Source: Myxococcus stipitatus DSM 14675 (GTDB lineage: Bacteria; Myxococcota; Myxococcia; Myxococcales; Myxococcaceae). Taken from it: a stretch of DNA of 64,000 nucleotides. Location: positions 5,536,501 to 5,600,500 of the forward strand of contig NC_020126.1 in the NCBI RefSeq assembly GCF_000331735.1. The letters are read 5' to 3'. The notes beneath the pieces are model-generated. The model was given only the letters and a program-made list of their open reading frames with translations. It was not told the DNA's origin and did not search any database. Made by a program: the position numbers and the translations under genes. Below, piece after piece: positions 28,644 to 37,229 of this stretch (the first letter of the stretch is position 1; each line of letters opens with the position of its first letter).

Positions 28644-30382
28644 GAGTCTCCCATCGTGGCGATGCGCTCGCTGAGCATCGCCACGGCCTCTCGCTCGGGC
28701 AGCCCCTTCAACCGCAGCAGGAACTCCACGGGCGCCTCGAGCGCCGCGGGCTCTTCGCGCGGGGTGGACTCCAGCTGTGCCAGGAGGTACTCACTGAGCG
28801 ACGCGAGCGTGGGCCGGTTGAAGAGCAAGGTCGCGGGAAGGCCGCGGCCCAGCCCCAGCGCCAGCGCGTCCCGCAGGCCCACCGCGATGAGCGAGTCGAG
28901 CCCCAGGTCGCGCCACGTCCGGCCGCGCTCCAGCGGCTTCTTCTTCCCCCCCATGCGCTTGGAGAGCTCCGCCTCGATGAACGTCTCCAGCCGCTGCTTG
29001 CGCCGGCGCGCATCCAGGGCCAGCAGCTCGCGCGCGAGGCCGCCCGCGTCTCCCGCGAGCACGTTCGCCACACCGGTCCGCACCGAGGACATCGTCTTCG
29101 TGGCGTTGCCCGACGTCGCGGAGTCCGCGCGGAACGTGCCGTCCGCGTAGGACTGGAGCGGAGGGAAGATGGACGTCACCTCCGGCGGCGTGGCCGACAC
29201 GGCGTGGTCCGCGTGGAAGACGCCCTCCGCGAAGGCCTGGAGCGGCTGCGAGAGGAAGCCCGTCACCAGGCGGATGAAGCGGCACGCGGTGACACCGTCG
29301 AGGACCCGGTGGTCCACCGTCACGGTGACGTGCGCCCCCGTGCCCACGCGCAGCTCGCCGTCCACCACCAAGGGCCGCCGCGTCGGACGGTGGAGCCCCA
29401 GGATGGCCACCTGGGGCACGTTGAGCAGCGGCGTGGCGAGCAGCGAGCCCTGGTCTCCCGGGCTCGTGATGGTGAACGTACCGCCCGTGCTCTCCGCCGG
29501 GTTGAGCGTCCGGGCGCGCGCCAGGTTCCCGAGCTCCTGCACGCGGGCCTCGAGCGCCTGGAGCGACAGCTTCGCGCAGTCGCGGATGACGGGGACCGCC
29601 AGGCCCTCGTCGGTGTGGACGGCGATGGCCACGTCGACGCGCTCGTAGAGGACGACCTCCTCGGTGGCCTCGTCGAAGAGCGCGTTGGCCTCCGGCACTT
29701 CACGGAGCGCGGCGACGACCGCCTGGATGAGGAACGGCACGTAGCTGACGCCCAGCAACTGCTGGAGCATGAGCAGCGTGTCGAAGGACGCCTCCTCCAC
29801 CACCGCCACCGAGGGCACCGCCTGGGCCCGAGAGAGGTGCGCGGAGGCCACGCGGCGCAGCCCGCTCAGGGGAATGCGCGAGCGGACGCCCTCCTGCGGC
29901 AGGCGCGGCACGGGGGACGGGCCCCCGCGCTTCGCCGCGGCACGCACGTCGTCCTCGGTGATGGCGCCTTGCTTCTGGAGGGACTCGAGCACCACGCCGA
30001 GCTGCTCGGCGAGCTTGCGGACCCGAGGCAGCGCCTGGACCGGCTTGCGCGCGGACGGCGCGGGGACAGCGGGAGGCTCCGGGCTCGGGGGCGCCGACGC
30101 CACCGGCGCACTCGCCGCGCGCAGGAGGGCCTCCGGGTCCTCCCCCGGCTCGCCGATGACGATGAGGGGCATCCCGACGGAGACCTTCTCTCGCAAGCCC
30201 GCGAGCAGCCGCAGCGCCACGCCCTTGCCGGGAGCGGGCACCATCACGGTCGCCTTCGCCGTCATCACCTCCACCATGGGAGCGTCCTCTTCGACACGCT
30301 CTCCATCGGCGACGAACCAACGGACGATCTCCGCCTCGGCGACACCTTCGCCAAGGTCGGGCAGCACATAGACGAATCCCAT
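28640..30382 (-). CDS. Dihydrolipoamide acyltransferase (E2) fused to ACP; probable starter-unit loading enzyme
   Basis: A 580-residue fusion. (1) Lipoyl domain, residues 1-80, with the lysine to be lipoylated in VMTAKATV. (2) Linker and peripheral subunit-binding domain around 130-165 (PRVRKLAEQLGV), which in E2 proteins holds E1 and E3. (3) Catalytic acyltransferase domain, about 185-395, with the DHRVLDG active-site motif. (4) ACP, about 460-540, with GLDSL. (5) C-terminal helix LPEREAVAMLSERIA, similar to the docking tails of the PKSs downstream. Proposed reaction: acyl passes from E1-bound thiamine diphosphate to the lipoyl arm, then to the pantetheine of the fused ACP, giving an acyl-ACP starter. 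The ACP fusion and PKS operon argue against a housekeeping role. No E3 gene lies in the window. Start ATG 30382 overlaps the E1-beta stop (TGATG). Confidence 0.92.
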   Translation of the reverse strand: MGFVYVLPDLGEGVAEAEIVRWFVADGERVEEDAPMVEVMTAKATVMVPAPGKGVALRLLAGLREKVSVGMPLIVIGEPGEDPEALLRAASAPVASAPPSPEPPAVPAPSARKPVQALPRVRKLAEQLGVVLESLQKQGAITEDDVRAAAKRGGPSPVPRLPQEGVRSRIPLSGLRRVASAHLSRAQAVPSVAVVEEASFDTLLMLQQLLGVSYVPFLIQAVVAALREVPEANALFDEATEEVVLYERVDVAIAVHTDEGLAVPVIRDCAKLSLQALEARVQELGNLARARTLNPAESTGGTFTITSPGDQGSLLATPLLNVPQVAILGLHRPTRRPLVVDGELRVGTGAHVTVTVDHRVLDGVTACRFIRLVTGFLSQPLQAFAEGVFHADHAVSATPPEVTSIFPPLQSYADGTFRADSATSGNATKTMSSVRTGVANVLAGDAGGLARELLALDARRRKQRLETFIEAELSKRMGGKKKPLERGRTWRDLGLDSLIAVGLRDALALGLGRGLPATLLFNRPTLASLSEYLLAQLESTPREEPAALEAPVEFLLRLKGLPEREAVAMLSERIATMGDS

Positions 30383-31359
30383 CAGGCCTCCAAAGTGCCG
30401 TGGACGGCCGCGAGCACGCGCGAGGGGTCGGGCCGGTGGTGATGCTCGATGCTGAAGTAGGGGTGCGGCACATCGAACCCCGTCACGCGTTGGATGGGCG
30501 CCTTGAGGTCGTACATGGCGCGCTCGGCGAGAATCGCGGCGATCTCACTGGCCACGCCGCAGGTGCGAGGCGCCTCCTGGATGATGACGACGCGACCCGT
30601 GGCGCGAGCCGCGGCGAGCAGCCCCTCCTCGTCCAGCGGCGACAGCGTCCGCACGTCACAGATGTGAGCGGAGACGCCCTTCTGCGCCAGCGCGTCCGCG
30701 GTCGCCGTGGCCACCTCCACCATGGCGCCCCAGGCGAACAGCGTCACGTCCTCGCCCTCTCGCACCGTGCGCACGACGCCGAGCGGCGTCACGTGCTCCC
30801 CGTCGGGGACCTCGCCGCGCAGGTGGCGGTAGAGCTTCTTCGGCTCCAGGAAGATGACCGGGTCGGGACTGCGCATCGCCGCCGTGAGGAGCCCCTTCGC
30901 GTCGGCGGGCGTCGACGGCGTGACGACGACGAGGCCCGGCGTATGGCAGAAGTAGGTCTCCGGCGAGTCCGAGTGGAGCTCGGGAGCCCGCACCCCTCCC
31001 CCGCTGGGCATCCGGATGACCATCGGCATGGGCGCCGTGCCCCGCGTGCGCCAGCGGTAGCGGCCCACGTGGGTGATGATCTGGTTGAGCGCGGGGTAGC
31101 TGAAGCCGTCGAACTGGAGCTCGCAGACGGGCCGCATCCGCGCGAGGCACAGGCCCACGGCCGCGCCCACGATGCCCGCCTCCGACACGGGCGTGTCGAC
31201 GACGCGCTCCGCGCCGAAGCGCGCCTGGAGCCCCAGGGTGACGCGGAACACGCCCCCGTTCCGGCCGATGTCCTCGCCCAGGAGCACCACCTTCGGGTTG
31301 CGCTCCATCTCCTCCCGCAGCGCGCTGGTGAGGGCCTCCACGAAGAGCAGCTCGCTCAT
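30382..31359 (-). CDS. 2-oxo-acid dehydrogenase E1 component, beta subunit
   Basis: A 325-residue PdhB/BkdB-type transketolase-like subunit. Visible family features are LLGEDIGRNGGVFRVT near residue 25, the cofactor-region segment DTPVSEAGIVGAAVGL, FDGFSYPALNQI, and the SGGGVRAPELHSDSPE loop containing the conserved active-site histidine. The C-terminal transketolase domain carries DVRTLSPLDEEGLL and VIIQEAPRTCG. With the E1-alpha product it forms the heterotetrameric thiamine-diphosphate enzyme that decarboxylates a 2-oxo acid and acylates the lipoyl arm of E2. Pyruvate cannot be told from branched-chain 2-oxo acids by eye. Start ATG 31359 overlaps the E1-alpha stop (ATGA), so the subunits are translationally coupled. 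Confidence 0.93.
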   Translation of the reverse strand: MSELLFVEALTSALREEMERNPKVVLLGEDIGRNGGVFRVTLGLQARFGAERVVDTPVSEAGIVGAAVGLCLARMRPVCELQFDGFSYPALNQIITHVGRYRWRTRGTAPMPMVIRMPSGGGVRAPELHSDSPETYFCHTPGLVVVTPSTPADAKGLLTAAMRSPDPVIFLEPKKLYRHLRGEVPDGEHVTPLGVVRTVREGEDVTLFAWGAMVEVATATADALAQKGVSAHICDVRTLSPLDEEGLLAAARATGRVVIIQEAPRTCGVASEIAAILAERAMYDLKAPIQRVTGFDVPHPYFSIEHHHRPDPSRVLAAVHGTLEA

Positions 31360-32525
31360 GGCGTCCTCCCGGAGTCCTTGCCCGCGGCCCCGGGGGCCAG
31401 GGACGAGCGCAGCTGGGCCAGGTCACGCGACATCACCGGGGTCTTCCGTTCATAGGCGTGGTCGAAGACGAGGCTGGGGTCCGGCGCGGGGAGCGCCTCC
31501 GCCTCGGTGATGGCCGCCGCCATCCGGGCCAGCGATTCCTCGCGGAAGCGCGTGGCCGCTTCGGGGGTGAGCAGGTCTAGACGCTGGAGGTAGCGCTCGT
31601 AGCGGACGAGGCACTCGTTGCGGCGTGCGGCCGCCGCGTCCGTGTCCTCCCTGTAGACGCTGGGGTCGTCGGGGAAGGCGTGCGCCTGCATGCGGTAGGT
31701 GACGCACTCGATGAAGGTGGGCCCTCCTCCCGACCGCGCGCGCTCCACGGCTTCGGACACGGCGAGATAGACGGCGATGACATCGTCCCCGTCCACCCGA
31801 ACCCCCGGGATGCCGTAGCCCACGGCCTTGTCCACGAGGAAGGTCGCGCGCGTCTGCTGGCGCACCGGCGTGCTGATGGCCCACTGGTTGTTCGTGCACA
31901 GGAGGATGGCGGGAGCCCCCAGCACACCCGCCAGGTTGGCTCCCTCGTGGAACTCACCCTCCGAGGTCGCCCCATCTCCGAAGAAGGCCAGCGCCACGGT
32001 GTCACGGCCCTGGAGACGCTCTCCCCAGGCAAAGCCAACCGCGTGGGGCACCTGAGAACCGACAGGAATACTGATGGAGCCCAATCTCCAGATGTTTGGG
32101 TTCCACCAACCCTGCGGGTGACCTCGGCAACCCGCAAGGACATCCGCCGGGGACATGCCCCGCACAAGGCCTACCTTGTTCTCCCGGTACGAAGGAAATG
32201 CCCAATCATGCTCACGAAGCGCAAACATTGCGCCGACCTGGATGGCTTCATGACCCCAGGAGATGGCCCAGGTGCCAATCCGACCATGGCGGTGATAGAT
32301 GAGCGCACGCTCATCGAAGACTCGCAGATAGAGCATCTGCCGATAGAGCTCGACGGCGAGCTTCTCGGTGATACCCGGAGGCAGCGGCACGACCTCGAGA
32401 CCCCCTGTCTCGAGTGAGCCGATGCGTTTTTCAGGAGAGACCCCTGACGAGATTTCTCTTCGGAGAACTGTCGATGAACTCACAACGTGTCCCAACTCGG
32501 TGCCAAAGCACTGGCGTCCAGGCAC
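31356..32525 (-). CDS. 2-oxo-acid dehydrogenase E1 component, alpha subunit
   Basis: First gene of the PKS operon, 389 residues. The thiamine-diphosphate motif runs from GDGATSEGEFHEG to NNQWAIS, and the substrate-binding and phosphorylation-loop region has YRMQAHAFPDDP. It provides the decarboxylating half of the E1 enzyme. The GTG at 32525 gives an unusually long, poorly conserved N-terminus (about 45 residues before LAVELYRQMLYLRVF) and no clear ribosome-binding site, so a start nearer 32400 is possible. Oddity: roughly the first 160 codons use many A/T third positions, while the remainder has the near-uniform G/C third positions of the operon; the switch is near 32040. Confidence 0.9.
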   Translation of the reverse strand: MPGRQCFGTELGHVVSSSTVLRREISSGVSPEKRIGSLETGGLEVVPLPPGITEKLAVELYRQMLYLRVFDERALIYHRHGRIGTWAISWGHEAIQVGAMFALREHDWAFPSYRENKVGLVRGMSPADVLAGCRGHPQGWWNPNIWRLGSISIPVGSQVPHAVGFAWGERLQGRDTVALAFFGDGATSEGEFHEGANLAGVLGAPAILLCTNNQWAISTPVRQQTRATFLVDKAVGYGIPGVRVDGDDVIAVYLAVSEAVERARSGGGPTFIECVTYRMQAHAFPDDPSVYREDTDAAAARRNECLVRYERYLQRLDLLTPEAATRFREESLARMAAAITEAEALPAPDPSLVFDHAYERKTPVMSRDLAQLRSSLAPGAAGKDSGRTP

Positions 32526-32765
32526 ACTGTACGTGCGCCAACATGGCAGAATGATATGGAATTGAAATCAGCGTGCCTTATGTTTCCGTAAAGACGCATC
32601 CCCCGTTTGACGCTCGATTCGAATTCCGGATTAACAGGTCCCCCTGACAGATTCAACGTTAGGATTTAATCCTCAATTACCAAACGACACTGACATCACC
32701 TCCCGGGGTGCCGTTGCGTGCCAGTGACATGCATTCGCAACGATTGGGAGACTGAGAGACGACGG
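32526..32765. promoter_or_regulatory. Divergent, AT-richer intergenic region between E1-alpha and the type II thioesterase
   Basis: This 240-nt stretch separates the leftward PKS operon from the rightward thioesterase gene and is plainly richer in A/T than either side, with runs such as ATGATATGGAATTGAAATCA near 32551. It must hold the promoters for both transcripts. No confident -35/-10 pair is assigned. It contains the 13-nt palindrome at 32661-32673. Confidence 0.6.
32661..32673. promoter_or_regulatory. 13-nt palindrome AGGATTTAATCCT, possible operator
   Basis: AGGATT and AATCCT are perfect inverted repeats around a central T, lying in the divergent promoter region about 100 nt upstream of the thioesterase start. 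The symmetry suits binding of a dimeric regulator, but no regulator gene is nearby and the element occurs once here. Confidence 0.3.
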
Positions 32766-33533
32766 ATGTTGCCCATGAAGGACGCTGTGGATGAATGGTT
32801 GATGTTCAACGGACAGCAGAAGCCGGCAGCCCGGCTGCAACTCATCTGCTTCCATCACGCGGGGGGTGGCGCCTCGATGTTCCGCAAGTGGGCGGAGGAG
32901 ATGCCTGAGGAGATCGCCGTCAGCGCGGTCCAGCTGCCGGGGCGGGAGTTCCGGTTGAGGGAGCCGTGCTTCACGCGGATGGAGCCGCTGGTGCACGAGC
33001 TGGTGAAGCGGCTCACGCCTCGGCTGGATCTCCCGTTCGCCTTCTTCGGGCACAGCATGGGCGCGCTGGTGGCCTTCGAGCTGGCGCGGGAGCTGCGCCG
33101 GAGGGGAGAGCGCGAGCCGTTCTATCTCGGAGTGTCGGGGCGGATTGCCCCGCAGCTGCGCTCCCGCTTCCGGCCCGCCGCGGAGCTCACGGACGCGCAG
33201 CTGCTCGAGCGTGTCCGCGAACTCGGTGGGCTCCCGGAGCAGGTCGCCCAGGAGCCGGAGCTGCTCGCGCTGGTCCTGCCCATCATCCGCGCGGACTACG
33301 CCGTCATCGACAACTACACCTGCGCGTCAGAGCCGCCCCTGTCCTGCGCCATCTCCGCGTTCTGGGGACGCGGCGACATCCTGGCCACGGAGGAGCAGGT
33401 CTTCGCCTGGAAGCAGCACACCCACCACCAGTTCACCATCCGCGACTTCCCAGGCGACCACTTCTTCGTGAACACCGTGAGACAGGATGTGCAGCGGGCC
33501 CTGCGCGCGGATTTGAAACAGGCGCTGGGGTAG
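32766..33533 (+). CDS. Type II (editing) thioesterase
   Basis: An alpha/beta hydrolase of about 255 residues of the stand-alone thioesterase family that hydrolyses wrong or stalled acyl groups from PKS/NRPS carrier proteins. It has the family opening (LICFHHAGGGASMFRKW), the nucleophile elbow GHSMG with the catalytic Ser near residue 89, a WGRGD segment with the Asp, and GDHFFV with the His near the end. I chose ATG 32766; ATG 32775 or GTG 32718 are alternatives and no ribosome-binding site is strong. It is divergent from the PKS operon and is probably its proofreading partner, but it could equally serve the rightward NRPS. Confidence 0.93.
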   Translation: MLPMKDAVDEWLMFNGQQKPAARLQLICFHHAGGGASMFRKWAEEMPEEIAVSAVQLPGREFRLREPCFTRMEPLVHELVKRLTPRLDLPFAFFGHSMGALVAFELARELRRRGEREPFYLGVSGRIAPQLRSRFRPAAELTDAQLLERVRELGGLPEQVAQEPELLALVLPIIRADYAVIDNYTCASEPPLSCAISAFWGRGDILATEEQVFAWKQHTHHQFTIRDFPGDHFFVNTVRQDVQRALRADLKQALG

Positions 33534-33541
33534 GAAGGCCG

Positions 33542-33575
33542 GGGCCTGGCGCAAGACGCGTTTGCAGCCAGGCCC
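33542..33575. terminator. Bidirectional hairpin terminator between convergent genes
   Basis: GGGCCTGGC (33542-33550) and GCCAGGCCC (33567-33575) form a perfect 9-bp stem, extended inward by GCAA/TTGC with one bulged A. It lies exactly between the stop of the thioesterase (33533) and the stop of the leftward helicase gene (33588). There is no clear T-run, so it would act as a structure-dependent or Rho-assisted terminator in either direction. Confidence 0.6.
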
Positions 33576-33587
33576 TGCCCTGTCTCC

Positions 33588-35327
33588 TCAAGCCCCGCGG
33601 ACTGTCAGCCGGCGGCCGAAGGCTTGAGCCTGTCGCTCGTAGGACTTCCGCGCGGAGACAGGCAGGAAGACATGAAGCAGGCAGCGTGCCCGCGAGAGCC
33701 CGGCATAGTGGAGCATCGACCATGCATCGCCCCCGATTTCATCCATGTCGATTGCGATGACCGCCTGACGTTCAAGTCCCTTGAATGAATGCATCGTGCT
33801 GAAGAGCAACCCACCAAGCCGCAGTCCTGCCTCGTCAGATGGGTCCACCAGCCGGCGGCCGGCGAGTGAGTTGACTCCAGCCAGGAGCGAGTTGTCGGGC
33901 CGACGGGTCGACAGAATCGCCAGGTCGTTGGGCCGGACGTCGCTGTCCATCAGCTTGCGGACCAGCGCATCCAGGGCAGCGAGCCCCTCCTCGGGGCGAG
34001 AGTAGTAATGAATCCCGGTCTCCGGGCCGTCGGGTGCGCCGGTCACCGGCAGGTCCGTCCCGGAGATGATGGACGCCTGTACCGCGACCTGCCTGGTGTT
34101 GCGACAGTTCTCGTAGAGGTCGTCAAAAGCGGGCGCACCACCAGCAAGCCGCTCCTCGACCTGGGCCTGGACGTCGCGGCCATAGAGGTTCTGCTTCGGA
34201 TCGAAGAACAGGTGCCAACGCCCCCGGCCCAGGCCATCTTTCACCAGCAGGTCGAACACGTCGAGGTGCTCGGGCGTCAACAGGTCCTGGGCCTCGTCGA
34301 CCACGAGGACATCCCAAGCGTCTCGAATCGACTCGCAGAGGGCTTCGATCGCGAGTTCGGGAAACCGCTTCTGGAAGAACTCCTGTGCGTGCGCGTCCTG
34401 GGCGTCCAGACGAGCGAGAAGCCCTGCCCGGACGATCAGCTCTCGGTAGAGCGCGTGAACGTGGTGGACCTCTACCCTCTCCGCGCGGGGAACACGCGCG
34501 ATTCCGGCCCGGACGTGTGAAGCCAGCAGGTGGTTGAAACACAAGTACAAGACGCGATGGCCCTCCGCGGACAGTTGGCAGGCACGTTCGAAGGCAATGA
34601 CCGACTTGCCTGTCCCTGCGGCCCCGCGAACGACCGTCCGAGGATTGGCGACCATCCGGCGTGATGCACGAATCTGCTCATTCGTGAGCTGAACGAGCCG
34701 GTCTTCAAGTCCGGTCAGATATCCTCCGAGACTGAGGGCGGTCTCCACATCCGGGCGAAGGAGTTGCCGCGCCCGGCGAAGTTCCGCCACCGTGAGTCCT
34801 CGGTAGTTGCGTCTGTGCTTCTGGAAGCATTCGGCCTTCCAGTAGTTCTCCAGCGCGTGGACGAAGGTCTTCAGGGACTGACGGAAGCCCCTGCGGTCGA
34901 CGAGTACCTCAGGAATGATCTCGGTACCGGTCACGGTGAACGTCGTGTAGGGCATGGCGACGCCGAACCCGAACAGGACCTCCTTGAACGCCGGGTCCTT
35001 GTCGCAGAGGTGGTTGCGGACGGCCCCGAGCGCCCCCATCGCCTGAGCCCAGGGACTCTCACGCTTGGTGTACTTCGCGAAGTCTCCACCGAAGCTCCAG
35101 ACGCCATCCGCACACTCGACCGTGCCGCCCTTCACCTCCAACGTGAAGATGCCAAGGGTGGAGAGAACGACGATGTCCGCTTCACCCCATATCTTCTTCT
35201 CGTGATTCCCAAGCCCGAGTGAGTGCAGCACGAGCCAATCAGGAGGAAGGTCTCGCCCGAGGCGCTCGTAGACATACCGTTCGCTGTTCGGACACGCCTT
35301 CGGTACATCGGGAATCAGGATCGCCAC
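33588..35327 (-). CDS. NERD-domain nuclease fused to a UvrD/Rep-like superfamily 1 helicase
   Basis: About 579 residues. The start is GTG 35327, which shares one base with the upstream TAG stop (TAGTG) and follows a GGAGG sequence; the open frame continues upstream but only as overlap. The N-terminal part (about 10-130) is a NERD domain with a GEADIVVL ... FTLEVKGG segment, the D...ExK core of the PD-(D/E)XK nuclease fold. The C-terminal part is an SF1 helicase: Walker A GAAGTGKS, DEAQD, FDPKQN, STMHSFKGLE and a terminal AGLSRARCLLHV motif. It is probably a DNA translocase with attached nuclease. It is the last gene of the locus and sits where DISARM loci often carry the DrmC nuclease, but it is unrelated to phospholipase D. 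Confidence 0.85.
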   Translation of the reverse strand: MAILIPDVPKACPNSERYVYERLGRDLPPDWLVLHSLGLGNHEKKIWGEADIVVLSTLGIFTLEVKGGTVECADGVWSFGGDFAKYTKRESPWAQAMGALGAVRNHLCDKDPAFKEVLFGFGVAMPYTTFTVTGTEIIPEVLVDRRGFRQSLKTFVHALENYWKAECFQKHRRNYRGLTVAELRRARQLLRPDVETALSLGGYLTGLEDRLVQLTNEQIRASRRMVANPRTVVRGAAGTGKSVIAFERACQLSAEGHRVLYLCFNHLLASHVRAGIARVPRAERVEVHHVHALYRELIVRAGLLARLDAQDAHAQEFFQKRFPELAIEALCESIRDAWDVLVVDEAQDLLTPEHLDVFDLLVKDGLGRGRWHLFFDPKQNLYGRDVQAQVEERLAGGAPAFDDLYENCRNTRQVAVQASIISGTDLPVTGAPDGPETGIHYYSRPEEGLAALDALVRKLMDSDVRPNDLAILSTRRPDNSLLAGVNSLAGRRLVDPSDEAGLRLGGLLFSTMHSFKGLERQAVIAIDMDEIGGDAWSMLHYAGLSRARCLLHVFLPVSARKSYERQAQAFGRRLTVRGA

Positions 35328-37228
35328 TACAGGTCCTCCGTTGCCTTGCCGAAGTAGCCGGCGAAGGTCTTGTCCGAGTCGCCGACCAGGACAGCCCGGT
35401 CGAGCTCCCGATTGAATTTCTCGCAAGCGGTTTCTGGAAGGAGCAAGCAGCAGTGGCATGCCGCTCCGCTGACCCGATCTCCTGACTGCTGTGGGTCGGT
35501 CTCCAGACACACGGGATCGCTACCGCACCAACCCACACTCAGAAGGGTCCGAAGAATGATCGGCTCCAGCAGTCCCGGGTCGGCAAGCCGGACGAGCCCT
35601 CCCAGACTTCCCTCGGAATCCGGCGATCCGGTATAGATCAAGACCCCATTCATCCCCGGCCCGGCGGCATCCTTTTCGGCGACATAGAGCCGCTCACGAA
35701 GGGCGGAGGCAGAGTAGCCGCATTCCACGCTGATCTGCCGGATGAGTGCATGTGAGAACGCGTGGACGAGCAGCAGACGCGGCGTGATGGTGTAGTCACG
35801 CTCGTAACCGCGTTGGCTGGCGAGCACCCGACTCCGCTCTTCCAGGATCGCCGCACGGCCATGCAACCCGGGGTTGGCGTCCATCCAATCGTCGACCGTT
35901 CTGGTGCGGAAGCGGAGGAAGATGCCCTCGCCCCGGATCTCCGCCGCAGGCAGCCAGTTGCGCGGCGTCTTGGACAATGGCGAGACGTGCCCGTCTCCTA
36001 TCGCCTGGCTCACCCGCTCGGCGCTGACGGGATACGGCTCGATGCGGGAGAAACCAGCCAGAGCACGAACCTCCCGTAGCCGAGAGGCGGCCCCGACCAG
36101 ATCGAACCAGTGCGCGAGCGTCGGCGGAGGCGCAAGCGCCATGTTCCGGAACTGCGGGACCACCCCGCCCACGACCGGATCCTCGCGCGCCTCGGAGAGC
36201 GCGGCATACTCCTCCGCCCGGGCCAGACGCTCCGTCAGGGAGGTCCCCCCGGTTTCCAGCGTCCGGAGCTGGCGGTAGGCCGTGAGGAGCTGATCTACCG
36301 ACGCGACACCATTCTGCTGTGCCACTCCCGTGAGCACCGCAGGAAGCAGGTCCTCGGGTACACCGTCCAGGAGGGCACGCAGCTCCTGCACGATGAGGCT
36401 GACGGCCTCCGAGGCTGGCGGAATCGAGAGCGCGGAGCAGACAACTCCGAAATGAACATTCGAGGCGCCACGCTGCAGGGCACGGATGGACTCGTCGCAC
36501 CCACTCTCACGGTCATGGAGCCAGGGGCGAAATCCCGTGCAATCCCACCCGGAAAGGGCAGCGGCGCCGAACGCATCCCCCAGCGACTTGCGGACCTGCT
36601 TGCCGGATGTTTCGCACGCGGCGCATCGCACATAGAGGTCTGCGAGCGAAGCAGACCTGCCGTGTGACCCCAGATAGAGGCTCGGAGCGCCACACACTCC
36701 ACCAGGCAGATCGCGGTGCGCCCACCACTCCCAGGGGAAGTCGCTCAGATGCCCTCGACGACATGCGACGACGAAGCGGACCGGCGTCGTGTTGACCGCC
36801 CTTCCACCATGCGCCCCGCAGACGAGCCTCCCCCCATCCGCAGCAAGCTCGAACGGCGAGCCTTCCTGGCCAAGACGGTGGCACTTCGGGCATTCGTGCC
36901 ATTCAGGGAAGCGAACCGCGGGCGCGGCACTTCGCGCACGCACCAGACTCGTGCCAGCCAGGTCCTCCTTCACTGGCCCCAGCCGGAAATGGGTGACGCC
37001 CAACATCGACTGAAGGCGCGGTTCACCGATGCTGAGCGACGGGAGGCCGGTCACCCGCTCCCAATCCTCCAAGCCCATCGGCATGAAGGAGCCCTTCTCG
37101 AGGTCGATGATCGCGCCGATTCCGAAGGTCGAGACGAGCTGGGAGCGCCGGACGGTTCCGAGGGGTTCGATCGCGTCCGAAGGCACGGCCGTAGCCGCAG
37201 TCGCAGGCCGACGTGGTGTCCGAGCCAT
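35327..37228 (-). CDS. drmB: DrmB-like DUF1998-domain protein (DISARM core)
   Basis: A 633-residue protein. The N-terminus (RRSQLVSTFGIGAIIDL) and the C-terminal DUF1998 region (LLVHAFSHALIRQI ... ECGYSASALRERLY) match the DrmB family found beside DrmA in DISARM. Cysteine clusters suggest zinc or structural metal sites: CPKCH near residue 114, CRRGH, CAAC, and a C-terminal cluster ending ACHCCLLLPETAC. ATG 37228 is preceded by AGGAGGAAG and begins 1 nt after the DrmA stop. In DISARM the protein forms a DNA-translocating and recognition complex with DrmA. Here its gene is flanked by helicase genes and not by a DrmC gene. Family confidence is high; function in this composite locus is inferred. 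Confidence 0.85.
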   Translation of the reverse strand: MARTPRRPATAATAVPSDAIEPLGTVRRSQLVSTFGIGAIIDLEKGSFMPMGLEDWERVTGLPSLSIGEPRLQSMLGVTHFRLGPVKEDLAGTSLVRARSAAPAVRFPEWHECPKCHRLGQEGSPFELAADGGRLVCGAHGGRAVNTTPVRFVVACRRGHLSDFPWEWWAHRDLPGGVCGAPSLYLGSHGRSASLADLYVRCAACETSGKQVRKSLGDAFGAAALSGWDCTGFRPWLHDRESGCDESIRALQRGASNVHFGVVCSALSIPPASEAVSLIVQELRALLDGVPEDLLPAVLTGVAQQNGVASVDQLLTAYRQLRTLETGGTSLTERLARAEEYAALSEAREDPVVGGVVPQFRNMALAPPPTLAHWFDLVGAASRLREVRALAGFSRIEPYPVSAERVSQAIGDGHVSPLSKTPRNWLPAAEIRGEGIFLRFRTRTVDDWMDANPGLHGRAAILEERSRVLASQRGYERDYTITPRLLLVHAFSHALIRQISVECGYSASALRERLYVAEKDAAGPGMNGVLIYTGSPDSEGSLGGLVRLADPGLLEPIILRTLLSVGWCGSDPVCLETDPQQSGDRVSGAACHCCLLLPETACEKFNRELDRAVLVGDSDKTFAGYFGKATEDL

Positions 37229-37229
37229 C

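Noticed and set aside
28640..32525. Housekeeping pyruvate or branched-chain 2-oxo-acid dehydrogenase operon
   Set aside because: E2 is fused to a carrier protein with a docking-like tail, the genes overlap the PKS gene, and there is no E3 gene.
35328..35510. Upstream extension of the NERD-helicase
   Set aside because: It overlaps the DrmB-like gene; GTG 35327 has a GGAGG site and a stop-start overlap.
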